Assembly (NCBI GenBank): GCA_017792425.1
Contig: CP051233.1
Coordinates: forward strand, 1,770,402-1,834,401
DNA length: 64,000 nt
Source of the DNA: Thalassovita sp.
GTDB taxonomy: Bacteria > Pseudomonadota > Alphaproteobacteria > Rhodobacterales > Rhodobacteraceae
Reading direction: 5' to 3'
Shown piece by piece: positions 29,360-35,415 of this stretch. The position numbers and the translations under genes were made by a program. Position 1 is the first letter of the stretch, and each line of letters starts with the position of its first letter. The notes under the pieces are model-generated. The model saw only the letters and a program-made list of their open reading frames with translations, searched no databases and was not told where the DNA came from.

Positions 29360-29393
29360 AGCAAAAAGCCCCGCCTCAGCGGGGCTTTTTGCT
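29360..29393. terminator. Bidirectional terminator between coaD and a hydrolase gene
   Basis: Perfect 15-bp stem AGCAAAAAGCCCCGC / GCGGGGCTTTTTGCT with a CTCA loop. Both strands carry a T-run, so it can end transcription from both converging genes. The hydrolase stop codon (TAG, 29392-29394) overlaps the stem. Confidence 0.88.
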
Positions 29394-30339
29394 ATGCCGG
29401 GTCGGCCTGCCGGATGAAGGCCGCGGCCTGGTCCTGATGGGTCAGGGGCAGCATGTGGCCACCGTCGACCGTATGCAGTTGGATGAACTGGTGGCGGGTG
29501 GCCAGCTTCTCGCCATGTTCGACCGGGTCAAGGATACGATCGTCGCGACCATACAGGATGTGCACGGGAACTTGCAGATTGGCATAGTTTTCCCCCATCC
29601 ATTTCAGATTGCGGCCAGATGCCAGAAAATCGCGGCTGGTGTTGCGGAAACTGACCGGGCGCAGGCCCAGCAAACCGCCACCGCGGACGGAATAGTCGCG
29701 GGGCACCGGGTTGGGGCCGAAGATATAATGAAAGACGTCCTCAGCAGCCTTGATAGAGGCGGGGATGGCCAGTGTTTCGGACAGGAACCAGCGCTTGCGG
29801 TCGCTGGGGATGTTCAGCCCGACGAAGGGCGGCGCCGGTTCCTTGGGTATCCCTGTCAGCGGGGCCAGCAGCGCCAGTCCGCGTATCTTTTCGGGGAAAT
29901 CCAGTGCCAGGCACAGGGCGATGGCCCCGCCCAGCGAATGGCCGACGACCAGCGGCCGTTCCAGTTTCAGCTTGTCGATCACCTCTGCCACCACTGCGGC
30001 CTGCGCGCGGGGGCTGGCGTCGGCGTCGTCGGGGCGATCCGACCAGCCCATGCCGGGGCGGTCTATGGCGATCACGCGATGATCCCGCGCCAGATCATCG
30101 GCCAGGCCCATGTCAAAATTACCCAGTTGCGCGCCCAGCCCGTGGATCATCAGGACAACCGGTCCCTGACCCTTGTCGATATAGTGCAGTCGGCCGGTCG
30201 ATACGGTCAGGAACTTGCCACGCGGGGGCACCGCCTGTTCGACCTTGCGCGCCGTGCGGCGGGTCAGGCCGATATTCCAGCCCAGCCATGTGGCGACGAC
30301 CGCCAGAACCGCAAGCGCGGCCCAGATGATTGCTTGCAT
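29392..30339 (-). CDS. Membrane-anchored alpha/beta hydrolase
   Basis: A 315-residue alpha/beta hydrolase with a signal-anchor helix at residues 2-20 (AIIWAALAVLAVVATWL). The oxyanion region is MIHGLGAQLGNF, the nucleophile elbow GHSLGG, the acid lies in YGRDDRILDP and the histidine in VDGGHMLPL. This places it among haloperoxidase/esterase-like hydrolases with no clear substrate; the catalytic domain probably faces the periplasm or the membrane surface. ATG 30339 follows GGAGGAGGGAC. Convergent with coaD through a shared terminator. Confidence 0.85.
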   Translation of the reverse strand: MQAIIWAALAVLAVVATWLGWNIGLTRRTARKVEQAVPPRGKFLTVSTGRLHYIDKGQGPVVLMIHGLGAQLGNFDMGLADDLARDHRVIAIDRPGMGWSDRPDDADASPRAQAAVVAEVIDKLKLERPLVVGHSLGGAIALCLALDFPEKIRGLALLAPLTGIPKEPAPPFVGLNIPSDRKRWFLSETLAIPASIKAAEDVFHYIFGPNPVPRDYSVRGGGLLGLRPVSFRNTSRDFLASGRNLKWMGENYANLQVPVHILYGRDDRILDPVEHGEKLATRHQFIQLHTVDGGHMLPLTHQDQAAAFIRQADPA

Positions 30340-30415
30340 GATTGTCCCTCCTCCTGCGGGATGCAGGATATGGGCGGTGTGCAGGCTGGCAAGCGGCCCG
30401 CGCGATGACGCTGCG

Positions 30416-30559
30416 TCAGCGCCAGAAGGCCATCCAGTCAATCAGCTTTGACAGTTTCTTCATCAGGAACAGGACATAGGTGCCTTCATTCAGGAAGATG
30501 TCCAACGCGATCAGGGCCGTGATGAAGATTGCCAGTACGGCGGCGATGCGGTTGGTCAT
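30416..30559 (-). CDS. 47-residue conserved small membrane protein
   Basis: A short gene: MTNRIAAVLAIFITALIALD and then LFLMKKLSKLIDWMAFWR. One membrane helix (about residues 5-24) is followed by an amphipathic, basic segment. I recall very similar 45-50-residue proteins ending in (L/M)AFWR in Rhodobacteraceae, so I regard it as real. It starts 14 bases beyond the gap terminator on the same strand, so it would be expressed by read-through or from its own promoter. Only a weak GGA site precedes the ATG. Function unknown. Confidence 0.72.
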   Translation of the reverse strand: MTNRIAAVLAIFITALIALDIFLNEGTYVLFLMKKLSKLIDWMAFWR

Positions 30560-30573
30560 GGGCCGGGTCCAAT

Positions 30574-30608
30574 AAAAAAGGCGCTCCGGCAGACTATGCC
30601 GAAGCGCC
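30574..30608 (-). terminator. Rho-independent terminator of gap
   Basis: On the minus strand GGCGCTTCGGCA, a 5-base loop, TGCCGGAGCGCC, then six T. It lies 23 bases past the gap stop and before the 47-residue membrane protein gene. Confidence 0.85.
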
Positions 30609-30630
30609 CCGATTGTTCAAGCGGCGGGAA

Positions 30631-31632
30631 TTACAGCAGTTTGCCCATCGCCACGGCCACGTCGGCCATCCGGCAAGAGAATCCCCATTCGTTATCATAC
30701 CAGGCCAGCACGCGGACCAGCCGGTTGCCGATGACCTTGGTTTGGTCGGCGGCGAAGAACGAGCTTTCCGACGTGTGGTTGAAGTCGACCGAGACCAGTT
30801 TTTCCTCGGTATAGCCCAGAATGCCTTTCATGGCGCCTTGCGCGGCTTCCTTCATGACCGCGTTCACGTCGGCGACAGTGACGTCCTTCTGCGCGACAAA
30901 GGTCAGGTCCACGGCGGATACGTTCGGGGTGGGGACGCGCACGGCGGACCCGTCCAGCTTGCCTTTCAGCGCGGGCAGCACTTCGCCCAGGGCCTTGGCA
31001 GCGCCGGTCGAGGTGGGGATCATCGACATCGCGGCGGCGCGGGCGCGGTACAGGTCTTTGTGACGGCGATCCAGGGTCGGCTGGTCGCCGGTATAGGCGT
31101 GGATCGTGGTCATGATGCCCGATTCAATGCCAAAAGCATTGTGCAGCACCTTGGCGACCGGGGCCAGGCAGTTGGTGGTGCACGATCCGTTCGAGATCAT
31201 GACGTCGCCCTTGGCCAGTTCGTCGCTGTTCACACCCATCACGATGGTTTTCTGAACGTTTTTGGCCGGGGCAGAGATCAGCACCGATTTCGCGCCGCGC
31301 TCCAGGTGTTTCTTGGCTTTTTCACCGTCGTTGAAGTTGCCGGTGCATTCCAGCACCACGTCCACGCCCGACCAGTCCAGTTCGTCCATGTCATAGGTGG
31401 ACTGCACCTCGAACGCGCCGCGGCCCATGTCCATGGTGCCGTCGCCGATGGTGACGGTGCCGGGGAAACGGCCATGCACCGAGTCATAGCGGATCAGGTG
31501 CGCCGCGGTGTCCAGCGGTCCGGTGGCGTTGATGCGGACGACCTTGATGTCCTCGCGGGCGCTTTCGGCGATATGGCTGAGGGTGCAGCGGCCGATGCGG
31601 CCAAATCCGTTGATGCCCACGGTAATGGTCAT
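30631..31632 (-). CDS. gap: Glyceraldehyde-3-phosphate dehydrogenase, type I
   Basis: Glycolytic/gluconeogenic NAD-dependent enzyme interconverting glyceraldehyde 3-phosphate and 1,3-bisphosphoglycerate. The 333 residues start TITVGINGFGRIGRC with the NAD loop; the active-site cysteine is in SNGSCTTNCLAPVAKVL; YDNEWGFSCRM is near the C-terminus. ATG 31632 is preceded by AGGAG at eight bases; the longer frame to 31686 is not needed. It faces a DUF808 gene across a region holding an inverted repeat that could be an operator for a carbon-metabolism regulator. Its own terminator follows. Confidence 0.97.
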   Translation of the reverse strand: MTITVGINGFGRIGRCTLSHIAESAREDIKVVRINATGPLDTAAHLIRYDSVHGRFPGTVTIGDGTMDMGRGAFEVQSTYDMDELDWSGVDVVLECTGNFNDGEKAKKHLERGAKSVLISAPAKNVQKTIVMGVNSDELAKGDVMISNGSCTTNCLAPVAKVLHNAFGIESGIMTTIHAYTGDQPTLDRRHKDLYRARAAAMSMIPTSTGAAKALGEVLPALKGKLDGSAVRVPTPNVSAVDLTFVAQKDVTVADVNAVMKEAAQGAMKGILGYTEEKLVSVDFNHTSESSFFAADQTKVIGNRLVRVLAWYDNEWGFSCRMADVAVAMGKLL

Positions 31633-31720
31633 TGTGGCAACTCCTGATGCGTGTGAACTTGGGGCCGTATAGCTGCGATACGCCATATCTGAAAGGTGAA
31701 TCTGGCCTTGAAATAAAGGT

Positions 31721-31751
31721 GTTAGCGCAAAACTTGAGTGGTTGCGCTAAC
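31721..31751. promoter_or_regulatory. 10-bp inverted repeat between gap and the DUF808 gene
   Basis: GTTAGCGCAA (31721-31730) and TTGCGCTAAC (31742-31751) are perfect inverted copies 11 bases apart. Each arm also resembles a degenerate GTTAGCGCTAAC palindrome, a form typical of LacI-family operators. It lies about 90 bases upstream of gap. I infer a binding site for a regulator of central carbon metabolism. Confidence 0.5.
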
Positions 31752-31826
31752 GTCGCGGGGCGGATCGGCCTTGTTCCGCCGACCCGAATGGCTAGATTGG
31801 ACCCGACCCGGACAAAGAGGTGTGGT

Positions 31827-32789
31827 ATGAGCGGTCTTCTGGCCCTGTTGGACGATGTGGCGGCAATCGCCAAGGTGGCGGCAACCAGCGTGGATGACAT
31901 CGCGGCGGCGGCAGGCAAGGCGGGGGCCAAGACCGCCGGCGTGGTGATTGATGACGCGGCGGTGACGCCGAAATACGTGCATGGGTTCGCCCCGGCTCGC
32001 GAATTGCCGATCATCTGGAAGATCGCGCGCGGATCGCTGTTCAACAAGCTTATCATCCTGCTGCCGGTGGCGCTGCTGTTGGCGAATTTCGCACCGTGGC
32101 TGATCACGCCCTTGCTGATGCTGGGGGGCAGTTACCTGTGTTTCGAGGGGGCCGAGAAGATTTTCCACGTACTGTTCCCGCACGGGGACAAGCATATCGA
32201 GGCCGATATGGACGTGAAGGATCCCGGCCACCTGGAAGAACAGAAAGTCGCCGGGGCGATCAAAACGGATTTCATCCTGTCGGCGGAAATCATGACCATC
32301 GCCCTGTCCGCCATCCCCGAAAGCAACATCTGGACGGAAGCGGCCGCGCTGGCGCTGGTGGGGGTCATGATTACGCTGGCGGTCTATGGGTCTGTCGCGC
32401 TGATCGTAAAGATGGACGACGTGGGCCTGTTCATGGCGCAGAACGCGCGGACCGGACTCGGGCAGGGGATCGGGCGCGGGCTGGTGCGCGCGATGCCAAA
32501 GTTGATGAAGCTGCTGTCCGTCGTCGGCACGGCGGCGATGCTGTGGGTCGGCGGGTCCATCATGATCCACGGGCTGCATGATCTGGGCGTGCATCATCCG
32601 TATCAAGACATTCACCACTTGGCTGAAACCGTTGCACAGGGCGTGTCCGCGCAGTTCGCAGGGACGGTGCAATGGGGCGTGACGGCGCTGTGCGACGGTG
32701 TACTGGGGCTGTTTTATGGCCTGCTGTTGATCCCGTTGGCGACGCGCGTGGTGGGGCCGCTGATCAGCGCGGTCACCGGTAAGGCGTGA
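31827..32789 (+). CDS. DUF808 (YedI-like) inner-membrane protein
   Basis: A 320-residue membrane protein of the DUF808 family, with the characteristic N-terminus SGLLALLDDVAAIAKVAATS and KYVHGFAPARELPIIWKIA, then about six to eight hydrophobic helices. GAEKIFHVLFPH and KDPGHLEEQKVAGAIKTDFIL are conserved family stretches. Function is not known in any organism I can name. ATG 31827 is preceded by AAAGAGG; an upstream frame to 31632 lies in the gap promoter region. An FNR-type box begins two bases after its stop codon. Confidence 0.88.
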   Translation: MSGLLALLDDVAAIAKVAATSVDDIAAAAGKAGAKTAGVVIDDAAVTPKYVHGFAPARELPIIWKIARGSLFNKLIILLPVALLLANFAPWLITPLLMLGGSYLCFEGAEKIFHVLFPHGDKHIEADMDVKDPGHLEEQKVAGAIKTDFILSAEIMTIALSAIPESNIWTEAAALALVGVMITLAVYGSVALIVKMDDVGLFMAQNARTGLGQGIGRGLVRAMPKLMKLLSVVGTAAMLWVGGSIMIHGLHDLGVHHPYQDIHHLAETVAQGVSAQFAGTVQWGVTALCDGVLGLFYGLLLIPLATRVVGPLISAVTGKA

Positions 32790-32790
32790 C

Positions 32791-32804
32791 TTGAGAAAAA
32801 TCAA
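32791..32804 (+). promoter_or_regulatory. FNR/NNR-type box upstream of ubiE-menA pair
   Basis: TTGAGAAAAATCAA matches TTGAT-N4-ATCAA at 9 of 10 conserved positions and fits TTG-N8-CAA. Its centre lies 63 bases before the ubiE-like start; a class II promoter would then start transcription near 32839, giving a short leader. This predicts low-oxygen or nitrogen-oxide induction. Confidence 0.65.
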
Positions 32805-32827
32805 AACATGCGGCGCGGCGGCATGTT
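32805..32827. promoter_or_regulatory. Inverted repeat AACATGC-N9-GCATGTT
   Basis: Perfect 7-bp inverted repeat directly next to the FNR-type box and over the expected -10 region. It could be a second operator or the stem of a weak terminator for the DUF808 gene (no T-run). Confidence 0.4.
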
Positions 32828-32860
32828 AGTCAGGCGCTGACCCAGTCGAAAGGATCCGGC

Positions 32861-33613
32861 ATGACCCGCGCCACCCAGCTTGACCAGTTGCGGACCAGCT
32901 TTGGCCAGCAAGACGTACAGCAAACCGCCCGCCGCGACGAGGTGCAGGCGTTGTTCAACCGCATCGCGCCCCGCTATGACCTGATGAATGACCTGATGAG
33001 CTTTGGCACCCACCGGCTGTGGAAACGCAGCGTGATCCGCCGGGCATTGACGCGAATGACAGGGCAAGACGGTGCGATTCTGGACGTGGCGGGCGGGACG
33101 GGTGACCTGGCCATCGCCATGCGCAAGCGCCTGACCGGGCGGCAGATCGTGGTGGTGGACCCGTCGCAGGGCATGTTGGCGCAAGCGCGGGAACGGGCCG
33201 GGGAGACGTTGGACTATGTCGAAGCCCCGGGCGAGGATTTGCCGTTTCCCAATGGCTCTGCCGCGCTGGTGACGCTGTCCTTTGGCCTGCGCAACATGGC
33301 CGACCCGGCGCAGGGCCTGCGCGAAGTGGCGCGGGTTCTGAAATCGGGCGGTCACTTGATGTTGCTGGAATTTTCCCGGCCGGACCCATGGTTCGCCCCG
33401 TTCTATGGTATTCATGCGCGCCACGTGATCCCCCGCATTGGTGCGCTGGTCGCACGGGATCGCGGGGCCTATCAGTATCTTGTCGAATCGATTGAAAAAT
33501 TTCCCGCCCGGGCCGACATGGCCCGTGAAATCGCCGAGGCTGGGCTGGACCTGGTCGAAGAACGCGCCTTTGTCTTTGGGGTGGCGCGGATGCAAATCGC
33601 GAGGAAACCATGA
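32861..33613 (+). CDS. UbiE/MenG family quinone C-methyltransferase
   Basis: SAM-dependent methyltransferase of 250 residues that methylates demethylmenaquinol or the ubiquinone precursor. The UbiE/COQ5 signatures are present: RYDLMNDLMSFGTHRLWKR, DVAGGTGDLA (SAM loop), and the C-terminal RDRGAYQYLVESIEKFP. The N- and C-terminal ends differ from the canonical alphaproteobacterial UbiE as I remember it (which ends near HSGW), so it may be a second, specialised copy. AAAGGA lies 8 bases before the ATG. It overlaps the next gene, a MenA-type prenyltransferase, by an ATGA, and an FNR-type box lies upstream; these favour a MenG-like role. Confidence 0.85.
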   Translation: MTRATQLDQLRTSFGQQDVQQTARRDEVQALFNRIAPRYDLMNDLMSFGTHRLWKRSVIRRALTRMTGQDGAILDVAGGTGDLAIAMRKRLTGRQIVVVDPSQGMLAQARERAGETLDYVEAPGEDLPFPNGSAALVTLSFGLRNMADPAQGLREVARVLKSGGHLMLLEFSRPDPWFAPFYGIHARHVIPRIGALVARDRGAYQYLVESIEKFPARADMAREIAEAGLDLVEERAFVFGVARMQIARKP

Positions 33614-34509
33614 CCGGCCAGAGCCTTGCCGATACCCGCTCGCGCCTGGCGGCGCTGCCGCGCCCGGCGCTGTGGGTGATCGCGGCGCGGTTCAAGACCG
33701 TCAGCCTGTCGCAAATGCCGGTTCTGGCGGGCAGTTGGCTGGCTGCGGGGCAGGGAACCTGGCGCCCCGATGTGATGCTGGCCGCAATGCTGGCGGCCGG
33801 TGCGATCCAGGTGGGCACCAACCTGTGGAACGACGCCGCCGACGCCGCCAGCGGGGTTGATCGGGAAGATCGGCTGGGCCCGCCGCGTATGACCGCGCTG
33901 GGGTTGTTGGACGGGGCTGAAGTTCGTCGGGCCGCGCTGGCCGCCTTCGGTGTGGCGGTGCTGGCGGGGCTGTACCTGGTTGGCCTGGGTGGCTGGCCGA
34001 TCATCGCGATCGGCCTTGCGTCCTTGGCGTTCGGCTATCTTTATTCGATGGGGCCGTTCCCGATGTCCGGCCTACCGTTTGGCGAGGTTCTGGTGATCCT
34101 CTTCTTTGGACTGGTGGCGGTTTCCGGTACCGGCTGGTTGCAGGGCGTGGCCCCGTTCGGCCTTGAAACACTGGCGCTTGGGCTGGTGATCGGGCTGCCA
34201 GCGGCGGCGGTGCTGATGCTGAACAACCACCGGGACCGGGCGCAGGATGGGCGGGCGGGGCGGCGGACTTTGGCGATCCTGCTGGGTCTGCCCGCGTCAC
34301 GCCTGCTGTATTTCGTGCTTCTGCTGGGGGCGCTGGCGGTCGCCGCGGTTTTCTGGCCGGGCTATGCCCTTGTTCCGGCAGGAGTTTTGGCACTGTGGCT
34401 GGGGCACGCGATGTGGCATTGGCCCGTTTCGGCACGGCTGAACAAGCTGCTGGCGCAGACGGCGGGGTTCCAGATCCTGCTTTTGCTCGGGGTGGTCATC
34501 TCCGGTTAA
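33610..34509 (+). CDS. UbiA-superfamily prenyltransferase, MenA-like
   Basis: A 299-residue integral membrane prenyltransferase with about eight helices. The two metal-binding aspartate motifs are NLWNDAADAASGVDRED and NNHRDRAQDGRAGRRTLA; the second is the form seen in MenA, which attaches a polyprenyl chain to 1,4-dihydroxy-2-naphthoate, rather than UbiA (4-hydroxybenzoate). It is translationally coupled to a UbiE/MenG-like gene, which would carry out the next step in menaquinone synthesis. The order is therefore a two-step terminal quinone module. Whether the cell makes dihydroxynaphthoate is not visible here. Confidence 0.8.
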   Translation: MTGQSLADTRSRLAALPRPALWVIAARFKTVSLSQMPVLAGSWLAAGQGTWRPDVMLAAMLAAGAIQVGTNLWNDAADAASGVDREDRLGPPRMTALGLLDGAEVRRAALAAFGVAVLAGLYLVGLGGWPIIAIGLASLAFGYLYSMGPFPMSGLPFGEVLVILFFGLVAVSGTGWLQGVAPFGLETLALGLVIGLPAAAVLMLNNHRDRAQDGRAGRRTLAILLGLPASRLLYFVLLLGALAVAAVFWPGYALVPAGVLALWLGHAMWHWPVSARLNKLLAQTAGFQILLLLGVVISG

Positions 34510-34511
34510 CC

Positions 34512-34550
34512 TGTCAACTCGTACGATTCCCGCCTTGAACCGTACGAGGG
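34512..34550 (+). repeat. Dispersed GTACG-core repeat, copy B
   Basis: Starts TGTCAACTCGTACGATTC and ends AACCGTACGAGGG, with the two GTACG cores 21 bases apart. It begins three bases after the menA-like stop codon. See the copies at 2328 and 62389. Confidence 0.6.
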
Positions 34551-34679
34551 CGCGGCCTCTCTGTCCCTGCAAACCATTTTTTCACCTGTTCGTGGACCTC
34601 GGCGGATCACGCCGCCCGGCCCAGGCCGCGGGCGGTGACGGACCCCACAGCGGGCGGCAGGTCGCTGCGAGGAAAGGCG

Positions 34680-34706
34680 AAAAAAAGGCCACCCCGAAGG
34701 GCGGCC
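34680..34706 (-). terminator. Terminator of the PCu(A)C gene
   Basis: On the minus strand GGCCGCCC-TTCG-GGGTGGCC followed by seven T, 26 bases after the stop codon. The UUCG tetraloop adds stability. Confidence 0.8.
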
Positions 34707-34731
34707 ATTCCAGTTGACCCGGCGCAGGACG

Positions 34732-35196
34732 CTAATTCATGGCGCCGGGGCCTTTCACGGGCAGCGAGATCTGGACCTCGCCTGCCTGTTCAAAGATCAG
34801 GGTAAGAGGGACGGTGTCGCCCTCGGACAACGGCGCGGTGAGGCCGATCATCATCAGGTGCAGCCCGCCGGGTTGCAGGGCGACCTTGCCCCCGGCGGGG
34901 ATGTCGATGGCGTCCACCTGACGCATGCGCATCACGCCGTTGTCATGAATATGGGTGTGCAGTTCGGGCCGGGTGCAGGCGGGCGAAGTGAACCCGACCA
35001 ACCTGTCCGCCTCGCCCAAAGAGCGAATCGTCAGAAAGCCCGCGCCCACCTGCGCCATCTTCGGAGAGGCGCGGGTAAAGCCGCCGGAAATTTCCAGCGT
35101 TTCGGTTCTCGCGTCCTGAGACAGGGCGGGAACAGCCGACATGCAGCAGGCCAGAGCCAAGGAAACAAGGGCGGCGCGGCGGGAAAAATTTCTCAT
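34732..35196 (-). CDS. Periplasmic copper chaperone PCu(A)C
   Basis: A 154-residue exported protein with an N-terminal signal (RRAALVSLALACCMSAVPALS, cleaved about residue 26) and a PCu(A)C domain. The copper motif is present: HTHIHDNGVMRMRQVD followed about 22 residues later by HLMM. Such proteins hand Cu(I) to Sco and to CuA centres. The gene is divergent from nosZ across a region with an FNR-type box, so it is most likely a dedicated copper donor for the CuA centre of NosZ. The long frame that continues to 37581 is an antisense shadow of nosZ. Confidence 0.9.
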   Translation of the reverse strand: MRNFSRRAALVSLALACCMSAVPALSQDARTETLEISGGFTRASPKMAQVGAGFLTIRSLGEADRLVGFTSPACTRPELHTHIHDNGVMRMRQVDAIDIPAGGKVALQPGGLHLMMIGLTAPLSEGDTVPLTLIFEQAGEVQISLPVKGPGAMN

Positions 35197-35256
35197 GTTA
35201 ACCTCGTCATGGGCATTTTGTTCTGCGCGACATTGGCACAAAGAGACATTCAATCT

Positions 35257-35270
35257 TTGACTTTTCTCAA
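35257..35270. promoter_or_regulatory. FNR/NNR-type box between PCu(A)C gene and nosZ
   Basis: TTGACTTTTCTCAA fits TTG-N8-CAA and matches TTGAT-N4-ATCAA at 8 of 10 positions. It lies 61 bases from the PCu(A)C start and about 146 bases from the nosZ start, so it could serve both directions. Confidence 0.6.
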
Positions 35271-35415
35271 GGAGCCCCTCTCGAAACCGTGAAAAACAGA
35301 CCGTGGCGCAGATCATGGGACCGACTGCGCCAACAGGAATGCAGGGGATCACGGGACTGATCGCCTTGCGTGAGACGCGTTTGAAGAAACGGTCATGAAA
35401 CGAGAGGGAAAAAAG

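Noticed and set aside
35197..35415. nosR or a short leader gene before nosZ
   Set aside because: The 219 bases between PCu(A)C and nosZ hold no open frame with a start and no FMN/4Fe-4S motif; NosR is absent from the window.
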